37,407 nucleotides of DNA. Origin: Lysobacterales bacterium (GTDB taxonomy: Bacteria > Pseudomonadota > Gammaproteobacteria > Nevskiales > Salinisphaeraceae). The stretch spans positions 1-37,407 of the forward strand of contig PBAO01000002.1 in the NCBI GenBank assembly GCA_002715985.1, read 5' to 3'. This document shows positions 8,196-15,377 of the stretch, one piece after another. Each line of letters starts with the position of its first letter. Positions within the stretch are counted from its first letter, which is position 1. The translations under genes were made by a program, and so were the position numbers. The notes under the pieces were generated by a model that searched no databases, was not told where the DNA came from, and was given only the letters and a program-made list of their open reading frames with translations.

Positions 8196-8747
8196 ATGAT
8201 GAACGCGCCTCGAGCAACCCGGTTCCGGCTGTGCCTGTTGGCCACCGGCGGCACGATCGAAAAGACCTACGACGCCCACGAAGGCCGGCTGGTACTGGGC
8301 CAGCCGGTCATCGAAGCGCTTGTCGCCGGGCTGACACACCCGGATATCGCGATCGATATTCAGCGCCTGATGGCCGTGGATTCGCTGGATATGGAGGCCG
8401 CCGAGCGGGCCGCGGTCGTGGCCCGTATTCAGGCGATCGGGCATGCCGGTACGGCCGATGCCATCATCGTCACCCACGGCACGGATACCCTGGCCACCAC
8501 GGCACGGGCGATTGCCGAGCGGATTGCCCGCCCGACGAGCCCGATCATCCTTACCGGGGCCATGCGGCCGTATCGTGTGGCCGACAGTGATGCCGCCCAG
8601 AACCTGGCCCAAGCGATCATGGCGGCCCGGCTGGTGGCGCCGGGCGTCTACGGCGTGTTGCACGGCCGCCTGATCGTCGCCGAGCGGCTCGAAAAAGACT
8701 ATGAGCGGCTGACGTTCGTCGAGCGCGATAACGTCGATCGATCCTGA
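8196..8747 (+). CDS. Single-domain asparaginase-like protein
   Basis: 183 residues, covering only the N-terminal domain of type I/II L-asparaginases (usually about 330). Despite this, the active-site residues known from E. coli asparaginase II map well: T20 in ATGGTI, S63 in VDSLDM, T96-D97 in HGTDT, the GAMRP loop (121-125) and K167 in ERLEKD, aligned with K162. The C-terminal domain, which gives a glutamate to the neighbouring subunit's site, is absent. Short proteins of this kind occur as stand-alone genes in other proteobacteria, so this may be a true small family rather than a truncation; substrate is unknown. ATG 8196 is followed by ATG 8199. The gene follows the kinase by 46 bases. Confidence 0.8.
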   Translation: MMNAPRATRFRLCLLATGGTIEKTYDAHEGRLVLGQPVIEALVAGLTHPDIAIDIQRLMAVDSLDMEAAERAAVVARIQAIGHAGTADAIIVTHGTDTLATTARAIAERIARPTSPIILTGAMRPYRVADSDAAQNLAQAIMAARLVAPGVYGVLHGRLIVAERLEKDYERLTFVERDNVDRS

Positions 8748-8758
8748 ATCTGTCGGGG

Positions 8759-8773
8759 CGTGCGATCCGCACG
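8759..8773. terminator. Hairpin between convergent genes
   Basis: CGTGCG-atc-CGCACG is a perfect six-base stem placed between the asparaginase-like gene (stop 8747) and the convergent exported-protein gene (stop 8802). There is no T tract on either side, so its role as a bidirectional terminator is a guess. Confidence 0.35.
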
Positions 8774-8801
8774 GACGTGGCGCCGGCGGGTATCCGAAGG
8801 G

Positions 8802-10148
8802 CTAGTCGGGGGCGATCACCGCCTGGCCAAGTGCTGCCCCGCGGCGGCGCTCGATCGTCAGGCTTGCCAGGGGCACCACACGGTCATCGGCATCCAGGCC
8901 CCAGAAGCCCATCAACCAGTCGTCGCTGGTGCGCCAGCCCAGTCGGCCGTGGCCGATCCGGCCCAGCACCCAGTTGCCGCGAGCGGCGATCGGAAAGAAC
9001 ACCGCGGCCTCGCCGAAGTGATCGAACGGCCCGAGCGTGTTGTCGGCGGTGGTCAAAGGGGCGGCGGCCAGCCCCTCGCCTGCGGCATCGGCCAATACCG
9101 CGCGGCGTGCCGTTTCAATACGTGCGTTGTTGCGCGGCGACAGGGCCGAGCGGCTGAAGCCCGGTACGGGCCGGCGATCGAAGGCCTCGGCCACCGGCAA
9201 GGCCAGACGTTGCCAGAAGTAGGCGTTGCTGTCGTCACGATGGCGAATGGCGGTGGCCTTCAGAGTATGGTCATAGCGTGCGACCACGGTCGGGCCGGCC
9301 TGCCAGGCGCTGGCGTCGTGCATCGTGTAGAGATGGATCGCGATCTCGTTGGCGTTTCTTGTCTCGATCAGTGTCAGCGTTGGCGTGCCGGCGATCGAGA
9401 ACAGCTCGATCGGTTGCCCACAGGCATTCCGGCGTGCCGATTCGGTGGCCAGCGGGTTGACCACGGGCACCCAGTGACCCGTGGCATCGCGCCTGAAGGC
9501 GGCGGTGACCGGGCAGTGCGCGCTGCCCTGGCTTTGCAGCAGAAGACCGATGCCCGTCTCTTCCAGCCAGCTCAGGCGCACGGGGCCCGGCTCGAATGTG
9601 TCGATCAGGGCCTGGCGGGTGGCAGAGGTCGTGTCGATAGCCAGCGTGTCCAGTGCGGCGCCCGCGCTGTCATACCGGTGTGTCTCGGCCGGCCGTATCG
9701 CATCGCCTGTCGCCAGCCGCTCGACGATATCCTCGCCAGGGGCCAAGCGTGCCAGCGCGCCGGCGATACGCGCCGCCGGGCCTTGCGACGTGTCGGCCAG
9801 CGCCTCGAGATAGGCCAGCCGATGGCGATAGCGCGGCCGCAGCCGTGGCGTCAGCGCCTCGTGGTCGGCCTGGATCGTCTGCCAGGCAATCGACAGGGTT
9901 TGCGACTGCCAGTTGGCCTGGTCACGCATCAGTGCGTCGGTGGTGGTGGGCCCGGCATCGGCCGCCGCGGCGATCTGTTGATCGAGGGCCGTATCGAGCC
10001 GCACAAGCCGGGGGTGCTGGCAGAGGGTGTGTTCGACCGGGCGGCTGTGTGCATCGGCCTCACAGTTCAGAGCGGCCAGTGACGGGCCGCTCACGCCCAG
10101 GCACAGCAGGGCGGCCGTGGCCAGTCGGGTGAAAGTCAGAGATGGCAT
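8802..10148 (-). CDS. Exported protein with LprI-like N-terminal region
   Basis: A 448-residue protein with a Sec signal peptide (MPSLTFTR, hydrophobic core, cleavage after GPSLA about residue 26). The mature N-terminus reads C-EADAHSRPVEHTLC...LD..LDQQIAAA...QANWQSQ, the pattern of the LprI/DUF1311 domain (lysozyme-inhibitor-like), which I assign with moderate confidence. The rest (about 110-448) has no family I recognise; it is mixed alpha/beta and ends with a stretch on measured quantities (HFGEAAVFFPIAARGNWVLGRIG). It lies 101 bases downstream of the choice-of-anchor lipoprotein gene on the same strand and may share its transcript. Confidence 0.6.
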   Translation of the reverse strand: MPSLTFTRLATAALLCLGVSGPSLAALNCEADAHSRPVEHTLCQHPRLVRLDTALDQQIAAAADAGPTTTDALMRDQANWQSQTLSIAWQTIQADHEALTPRLRPRYRHRLAYLEALADTSQGPAARIAGALARLAPGEDIVERLATGDAIRPAETHRYDSAGAALDTLAIDTTSATRQALIDTFEPGPVRLSWLEETGIGLLLQSQGSAHCPVTAAFRRDATGHWVPVVNPLATESARRNACGQPIELFSIAGTPTLTLIETRNANEIAIHLYTMHDASAWQAGPTVVARYDHTLKATAIRHRDDSNAYFWQRLALPVAEAFDRRPVPGFSRSALSPRNNARIETARRAVLADAAGEGLAAAPLTTADNTLGPFDHFGEAAVFFPIAARGNWVLGRIGHGRLGWRTSDDWLMGFWGLDADDRVVPLASLTIERRRGAALGQAVIAPD

Positions 10149-10249
10149 CAGGGGAGACGGATCAGGGCGACCCGGCCAGTCTGGCCAGTGGCCGAGCAGG
10201 TGTCCATCGGGCGCTGATGTGATCGGGCCTCGGCTTGAGCCTCCGGCAC

Positions 10250-11899
10250 TCAATCGGGATCGGCCGCGGCGTGGCGCAAACGATACAGCGTGGTCGAGCC
10301 GCTGACTTCGTTCCCTACAGCCAGCAGCGGCTGATCGTCGATGGGAGAGTCCTCGGCGTCGATGAACACAATGGATTCCGGGCCCAGATCGCCAGCCTGG
10401 CCGCTCTCGGGCGCCACGCTCAGATCGCGATTGTTGATATAAGCCACGAACACCGGCGTATCCACATCAGAGAGGTCGTAGACCATGAACCCTGACATGC
10501 GCTCCAGCCCGATGAAGGCATAGCGCCGGCCCTCGACCACGCCGGTGGCCAGGGCCTCGGGCTCGGGGCCCTTGTTATCGGAGCGATCATCACCGTCGTT
10601 GCCGGTGTTATCGGCATTGAAGCCGTCGCCGTAGCGCTGGCCGGTGATCCGTTCGAAATCATCGGCCGAGTCGAAGACCAGACCGGCATCGGCCGCACGC
10701 CGAATCGAGAACGATCGGGCGCCAAAGGCATGCAGCGACTCGTAGTCGCCGTCACGGTCGGCATCACCGAGTGTCGTCGTGATCTTCAGATCGCCCAGGG
10801 CGCTGTCTTCCTGCAGAGCCTCGGCGTTGGGAAAGACCTGTGGGTCGAGGGTTACGTCCTTGACGTCGGCCTCTTCGGAAAACCCGTCGTAGTCGCGGGC
10901 ATCGCCTTCGTTGGCGGTGAGTAGATAACGGGTATCGCCGTCGGTGAAAACCGCGATGGTATCGGGCTGGTAGAGCCCGGAAACCGGCACGCCCCGGATA
11001 TCGAGGCCGTCGCTGTTGGACGGATCGATACCCTGGCCGGCCTGGCTGAAGTCTTTTTCGCCCAACGCATGAATCGCGCTCACGCGGGCGGTCTCGATAT
11101 CGACGGTGGCTATGGCGTTGTTTTCCTGCAGCGAGACATAGGCTGTTCTGGCGTCGTCGGCCACGGCGATGTATTCCGGTTCCAAATCCTGGGCCACACG
11201 GGCCCGCGGCCCGAACAGACGCCCGCCGCGCTCACGCAGGGCGTCAGCCTGATCGTCGTAGGCACGGAAATCGGCGGTCTGCACATCGGGCATCTGAAAA
11301 CCACTCGAGACATCGATCACGCTGACCGAGCCCTCGGGATCGGTGGCGTAATCGCCGGACGGTTCGCCCTCGTTGGCGACGAGCACGCGCTGTCCGTCGG
11401 GGGTGAAGGTCACCATATCCGGCAGGGCGCCGACGGTGGCCTGGCCGAGCTTGGTGAAGTCGCTGGCGTTATAGAACACCACCTTGCCCGGATCGGTCGT
11501 CGTCTCCGCCTCGATGGCCACCGCCACTGTCGTGCCCGAAACCGCCACGCTGTTGGCCGATGCGCCCTCGGCGCTGGCATCGATCTGGCCGATACGGGCT
11601 ATGGCATCCGGGTCGGCGATGTCCAGCACGTCGACGGTGCGAGCGCTGGAGTTGACCACATACAGGCGCATCAAGCGCGGGTCATAGGCCACGATCTCGG
11701 CCGCCCCTTGATCGAATGCAAACGGCGAGACCTGATAACGCCCGGCCTGGGTGATCCTGAGCTCGTTGTCCGGCGTGGCAGGTGCTTCGGTGTTGTCGCT
11801 CACGGCCTCGACGGCAGCGTTCTTGTCGTCGCTGCAGCCGGAAGCCACGAGAACGCCTGCCAATAACAGCCCGGTCCAAAATAATCGGTTCGTCGCCAC
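10250..11899 (-). CDS. Choice-of-anchor I family beta-propeller lipoprotein
   Basis: A 549-residue lipoprotein: signal peptide with lipobox VASGC (lipidated Cys at residue 22). The mature protein has repeated beta-propeller blades such as VVNSSARTVDVLDIADP, MVTFTPDGQRVLVANEGEPSGDY, EYIAVADDARTAYVSLQENNAIATVDI and RYLLTANEGDARDYDG, characteristic of the choice-of-anchor I proteins found with extracellular phosphatases and nucleases. Acidic DxDxDG-like loops (GDADRDGDYES, NTGNDGDDRSDNKG) suggest calcium binding. Location is probably the periplasmic face of an envelope membrane or the cell surface. The GTG start at 11899 is supported by the ribosome binding site GAGGG about eight bases upstream. 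The enzymatic role is unknown. Confidence 0.8.
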   Translation of the reverse strand: MATNRLFWTGLLLAGVLVASGCSDDKNAAVEAVSDNTEAPATPDNELRITQAGRYQVSPFAFDQGAAEIVAYDPRLMRLYVVNSSARTVDVLDIADPDAIARIGQIDASAEGASANSVAVSGTTVAVAIEAETTTDPGKVVFYNASDFTKLGQATVGALPDMVTFTPDGQRVLVANEGEPSGDYATDPEGSVSVIDVSSGFQMPDVQTADFRAYDDQADALRERGGRLFGPRARVAQDLEPEYIAVADDARTAYVSLQENNAIATVDIETARVSAIHALGEKDFSQAGQGIDPSNSDGLDIRGVPVSGLYQPDTIAVFTDGDTRYLLTANEGDARDYDGFSEEADVKDVTLDPQVFPNAEALQEDSALGDLKITTTLGDADRDGDYESLHAFGARSFSIRRAADAGLVFDSADDFERITGQRYGDGFNADNTGNDGDDRSDNKGPEPEALATGVVEGRRYAFIGLERMSGFMVYDLSDVDTPVFVAYINNRDLSVAPESGQAGDLGPESIVFIDAEDSPIDDQPLLAVGNEVSGSTTLYRLRHAAADPD

Positions 11900-12136
11900 C
11901 CTGATCCCTCTGCCTGTTGATCGATTGCCGGCGCGGTCATCGCGCGCAAGGCCTGGCGGAAAGCCTATCGGCTGAGTGTGTCGATTACATGAATCACGTC
12001 GGGGGGGCGGTCTTTGACGAAAGTCGGTCTATTCAATGCGCGTGAAAAGAAATATTTTCAATCCAGAGCTTATCGGCTCGATGTGCCGGAACGGGGTGTC
12101 GAGCATTGTCTTCTCGGGATGCATCTGGAGGATCGC

Positions 12137-13180
12137 ATGCAATTCAAACGGAAATTTCTTGGCGCGGCGCTGGTCGGTGCGGCCACGCTGATCGGCGCGG
12201 CACTGCAGCCGGCGGCCGCCCAGGTCGAATCCCGGACGTTCTGCGTCTATGACCCGATTGGTGCCAACGGCTTCATCTATCAGGCGTTTCAGGATTACCT
12301 GGTTCAGGCGCGTGCCTGGGGTTATGACCTCGAGCCTCGGGCTTATACCGACGAGGCCGTGGCGGCGTCTGACTTCAAGGCCGGCAAGTGCGACATGGTC
12401 TCCATGACCGGTGTGCGTGCCATCCACTATGTCAAGTTCGCCGGCAGCCTGGATATGGCCGGTGGCCTGCAGACCTATGACCAGGAGCGCACCGCGATCC
12501 AGGTCATGTCCAGCCCCAAGGCCGCCGAGTACATGAAATCCGACGGCTATGAAGTCGTGGGTATCGTGCCGCTGGGCAAAGCGTTTCTGTTCTCGCGCGA
12601 CAAGCAGCTGCTCGACAGCATCGACAATATCGCGGGCAAGAAAGTCGCCGTGCTGTCGTATGACAAACAGGCCTCGACGCTGGCCAACGTCGCCGGTGCC
12701 TCGCCGGTTGGTGCATCGATCGCTTCGTTCGGGCCGATGTTCAATAACGGCAGCGTGGACCTGGCCTATGCGCCGGCCTTTGCCTACAACGCACTCGAAC
12801 TCTACAAGGGGCTGGGCGAAGACGGCGGCATCGCGGATTTCGTGCTCGGCATGCTTTCCGGGCAGATTCTGATCCACGCGGATCGTTTTCCCGAGGGGTT
12901 CGGCCAGAAGTCGCGCAGCTGGGTGTTCAACAACATGTTCGACTCCACGCTACGGCGCGTGACGGGCGCAGAAGATCAGATTCCCGATAAATACTGGGTG
13001 CACATCAACGACCAGCGAGACAAGAAATACCGCGAGCTGTTTCGTAACGTCCGCGAAAAGCTCTGGGCACAGAACTGGTACAGCCATCGCACACAGCATC
13101 TGCTGAAAAAGATTCGCTGTGACTCGCAGCCCGGGCTGGCCGAGTGCAGTCTGGATTCCGAAGGCGGGGCGGTGAACTAG
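12137..13180 (+). CDS. AdeT-like periplasmic solute-binding protein, copy 1
   Basis: A 347-residue exported protein with a signal peptide (MQFKRKFLGAALVGAA..., cleavage after QPAAA). The mature part is a periplasmic-binding-protein-like fold: FCVYDPIGANG near the N-terminus, YTDEAVAASDFKAGKCD, a hinge-like GKKVAVLSYDKQAS, then ASIASFGPMFNNGSVDLAYAPA, ending in a Cys pair. These features match the family of the Acinetobacter AdeT1/AdeT2 proteins, now usually called putative solute-binding proteins; ligand unknown. ATG 12137 is chosen because GGAGGA ends four bases upstream. It is followed 24 bases later by a close paralogue in tandem. No transporter membrane gene is adjacent. Confidence 0.78.
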   Translation: MQFKRKFLGAALVGAATLIGAALQPAAAQVESRTFCVYDPIGANGFIYQAFQDYLVQARAWGYDLEPRAYTDEAVAASDFKAGKCDMVSMTGVRAIHYVKFAGSLDMAGGLQTYDQERTAIQVMSSPKAAEYMKSDGYEVVGIVPLGKAFLFSRDKQLLDSIDNIAGKKVAVLSYDKQASTLANVAGASPVGASIASFGPMFNNGSVDLAYAPAFAYNALELYKGLGEDGGIADFVLGMLSGQILIHADRFPEGFGQKSRSWVFNNMFDSTLRRVTGAEDQIPDKYWVHINDQRDKKYRELFRNVREKLWAQNWYSHRTQHLLKKIRCDSQPGLAECSLDSEGGAVN

Positions 13181-13204
13181 AACGTCGTGGTCAGTCTTCT
13201 TGCA

Positions 13205-14260
13205 ATGCACGCAACAAGCCATCGATCGCTGCGATCGATGGCTTTTGCCGTGGCGCTGGCCGGCCCGGCGCTGCTCGGATGTGTCGGCGCGGCTACCGCG
13301 GCACCGATCGAACGGACTCTGTGTCTGTTCGATCCGGTGGGGGCCAACGGTATGGTCGCCCAGCAGTTTCAGGATTATCTGATCTGGGCACGCTCGAAGG
13401 GGGTGGATTTCAAACTGACCACGTATACCGATGAGGGCGTCGTGGCCAAGGATTTGCGTGCCCGACGCTGTGATGCCGCCGGGCTGACCGGTATACGAAC
13501 CAAGCAGTTCGTCGATTTCGCCGGCAGCCTCGATATGGTGGGCGGCCTGCAGACCTACGCCCAGCAACACACCGCAATTCGGGTCATGGCCAGCGACAAG
13601 GCCGCCGATCTGATGACCGAAGGGCCATATGCGGTGGCCGGCGTGTTGCCCGGCGGCAAGGTCTATCTGTTTTCACGCGAAAAGCGGTTTCTCGATAGCC
13701 TGGAAGCGGCGGCCGGGAAGAAGGTGGCCGTCATCGGCTACGACAAACAGGCCAGTGTCGTGGCCAACGTGGCCGGGGCGTCGCCGGTGCCGGCGAGCAT
13801 CGCCAGCTTCGGGCCGATGTTCAATAACCACAGCGTGGACATGGCCTATGCGCCGGCCATCGCCTACGAGCCGCTGGAGCTCTACAAGGGGCTTGGCGAC
13901 GACGGCGGTGTGGCCGATTTCGTGCTCGGTATGCTGTCGTTGCAGATGGTGATTCTGCACGATCGTTTTCCGGACGGGTTTGCGGCGGCCTCCCGACGCT
14001 ATGCCGTTGATGAGGGCTGGGACCGGGCGATTCGGCTGATTGAAAAAGCCGACGAAACCATTCCTGATCGGTACTGGGTTCATATCGACGGCCAGCGTGA
14101 AACCAAGTACCGCCGCATGCTGAGTGATATTCGTGAGCGGCTCTGGGACAACGGTTGGTACAACCATCGCATGCAGCATCTGCTGAAAAAGATCCGGTGC
14201 GATACCAATGGCGCGCTCGCTGAATGCAGCACCAACACCGAGGGCGGGGCCGTACGCTGA
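13205..14260 (+). CDS. AdeT-like periplasmic solute-binding protein, copy 2
   Basis: About 351 residues, clearly paralogous to the preceding gene over the whole mature length (for example FAGSLDM-GGLQTY, KKVAV-YDKQAS, ANVAGASPV, ASIASFGPMFNN, ELYKGLG-DGG-ADFVLGMLS). The N-terminus is a signal peptide (SMAFAVALAGPALLG...ATAAP). It keeps the C-terminal KKIRCDTN...AECS and TEGGAV-R ending seen in copy 1. The start is uncertain: ATG 13205 (chosen), GTG 13187, or the later in-frame ATG before AFAVAL; none has a good ribosome binding site, consistent with translation coupled to copy 1. The pair ends in a long hairpin at 14268. Confidence 0.75.
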   Translation: MHATSHRSLRSMAFAVALAGPALLGCVGAATAAPIERTLCLFDPVGANGMVAQQFQDYLIWARSKGVDFKLTTYTDEGVVAKDLRARRCDAAGLTGIRTKQFVDFAGSLDMVGGLQTYAQQHTAIRVMASDKAADLMTEGPYAVAGVLPGGKVYLFSREKRFLDSLEAAAGKKVAVIGYDKQASVVANVAGASPVPASIASFGPMFNNHSVDMAYAPAIAYEPLELYKGLGDDGGVADFVLGMLSLQMVILHDRFPDGFAAASRRYAVDEGWDRAIRLIEKADETIPDRYWVHIDGQRETKYRRMLSDIRERLWDNGWYNHRMQHLLKKIRCDTNGALAECSTNTEGGAVR

Positions 14261-14267
14261 ACCGGTA

Positions 14268-14297
14268 CGAGGCCACGCCCGGCCGGGCGTGGCCTCG
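14268..14297 (+). terminator. Thirty-base perfect palindrome after the tandem binding-protein genes
   Basis: CGAGGCCACGCCCGG (14268-14282) is followed directly by its reverse complement, so the RNA can fold into a very GC-rich hairpin with a four-base loop. It begins eight bases after the stop of copy 2. No T run follows, so it may stop polymerase inefficiently or instead protect the mRNA 3' end. Confidence 0.5.
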
Positions 14298-14350
14298 AAT
14301 CAGCCGAGTGGACCGACGGGCCGTGGAAGATCCGCGCGCCGGCATGGGCT

Positions 14351-14380
14351 GATTTATAAAATCTTCATATAAAAATGAAA
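14351..14380 (+). promoter_or_regulatory. AT-rich promoter/operator patch before the zinc-ribbon gene
   Basis: A sharply AT-rich block in a GC-rich window. It contains TTTATA (14353-14358) and its complement TATAAA (14368-14373), and a second dyad TTCAT-N6-ATGAA (14364-14379). TATAAA fits a -10 box, but no convincing -35 box is visible. It is the most likely promoter for the zinc-ribbon and phosphoesterase genes, leaving a 5' leader of about 75 bases. Confidence 0.45.
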
Positions 14381-14452
14381 ACATGGACCGACTGAGGAGA
14401 TCGAAAAAGAAGAATCGCACCGCGCGACAGGAAACACGGGTGCCAACGGGGG

Positions 14453-14596
14453 ATGCACGTGCACGACGATTGTCCGAAATGCCACAGTCTCGGGACAGCG
14501 CCGCTCAAGCGTGGTGTGATACGACGGTTGTTTCGACGCCCGAACATCCGCTATTGCATCGATTGTGGGCATCGCTTCGTGGCTTCGAGTATCTGA
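14453..14596 (+). CDS. 47-residue zinc-ribbon protein
   Basis: A short gene encoding 47 residues with two CxxC knuckles: C7-P-K-C10 at the N-terminus and C35-I-D-C38-GHRF near the C-terminus. Twenty-four residues lie between them, including a basic helix-like stretch (LKRGVIRRLFRRP). Spacing and the terminal CxxCGHRF are typical of a zinc ribbon, so one zinc ion is expected. The basic centre suggests nucleic-acid or ribosome contact, which is inference. ATG 14453 follows a run of G (ACGGGGG). An overlapping longer frame in another phase (14383-14613) lacks any recognisable motif. The phosphoesterase gene starts 13 bases downstream, so the two are likely co-transcribed. Confidence 0.6.
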   Translation: MHVHDDCPKCHSLGTAPLKRGVIRRLFRRPNIRYCIDCGHRFVASSI

Positions 14597-14609
14597 TTCG
14601 TAAAATGAC

Positions 14610-15377
14610 GTGACCGACACGCCTCCTGTTCATCATCACGAGCGCAACCGTGACGGGCGCGATTTTGTCGTCGGCGATATCCATGGGCATCTGCAGCGGC
14701 TCGAGGGACTGCTCGTGCACGTGGATTTCGATCGCACGAGAGATCGCCTGTTTGCCGTTGGGGATTTGATCGATCGCGGGCCGGATAGCGCGGCCGCGCT
14801 GGAGCTCGTCGATGCGCCCTGGTTCTTCGCGGTGCGCGGCAACCACGAGCAGATGATGCTGGATGCCCGGGCCGACGATGCGCCGGCCGGCGCCGAGGCG
14901 CTATGGCTGAGCAATGGCGGGGCCTGGTCGCGCCATCAGGGAACGCGCGAGCTGGCCGTTCATTGCCAGCGTGCTGCGAGTCTGCCGCTGGCGATGACGA
15001 TCACGATTGAAAGCGGAGTCTGCATCGGCCTGGTGCATGCGGATATCGAGGGCCCCGACTGGGCGGCGTTCGTCGAGCATCTGGACGAAACGTCAATCCA
15101 GCACAGCGCGCTCTGGTCGCGCCGTACGTTGTCGAGTCTGGGCCGGCCCGGGGCGCGCCGAAACGCGTCCCGGGCGCGAGTGACCGGCATCGATGTCGTC
15201 TTCCACGGGCATACCCCCCTGGCGAGCCCTCGTGCCGTGGCAAACCGACGCTGGCTGGATACCGGCGTGTTCATGGCCGACGGGGCGCTGACGCTCGCCG
15301 AACTCCTGCCCGAGGGCCGGCTGTGGTCAAGCCATCAGTCGGACCGGATTATCGAGACAGCGTGGACTGCGGGGTAG
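14610..15377 (+). CDS. PrpA/ApaH-like metallophosphoesterase
   Basis: A 255-residue cytoplasmic protein of the calcineurin-like phosphoesterase superfamily, bacteriophage-lambda/PrpA type. The five metal-binding blocks are all present: GDIHGH (22-27), GDLIDRG (51-57), GNHE (77-80), a histidine in LVHADIE, and the last block FHGHTPL. Such enzymes act as protein Ser/Thr or Tyr phosphatases or as dinucleoside tetraphosphatases; the substrate cannot be told from sequence. The start is GTG 14610 (MTDTPPVHHH), giving a short polar His-rich N-terminus before the catalytic domain. Its 3' end overlaps the convergent lipase-like gene by 29 bases. Confidence 0.85.
   Translation: MTDTPPVHHHERNRDGRDFVVGDIHGHLQRLEGLLVHVDFDRTRDRLFAVGDLIDRGPDSAAALELVDAPWFFAVRGNHEQMMLDARADDAPAGAEALWLSNGGAWSRHQGTRELAVHCQRAASLPLAMTITIESGVCIGLVHADIEGPDWAAFVEHLDETSIQHSALWSRRTLSSLGRPGARRNASRARVTGIDVVFHGHTPLASPRAVANRRWLDTGVFMADGALTLAELLPEGRLWSSHQSDRIIETAWTAG

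Noticed and set aside
8760-10082. Plus-strand frame of 440 codons opposite the LprI-like exported protein
   Set aside because: The opposite strand has a signal peptide and a domain-like pattern; this frame is low-complexity.
14383-14613. 76-codon frame over the zinc-ribbon gene
   Set aside because: No motif or good start signal; the overlapping 47-codon frame has two CxxC knuckles.
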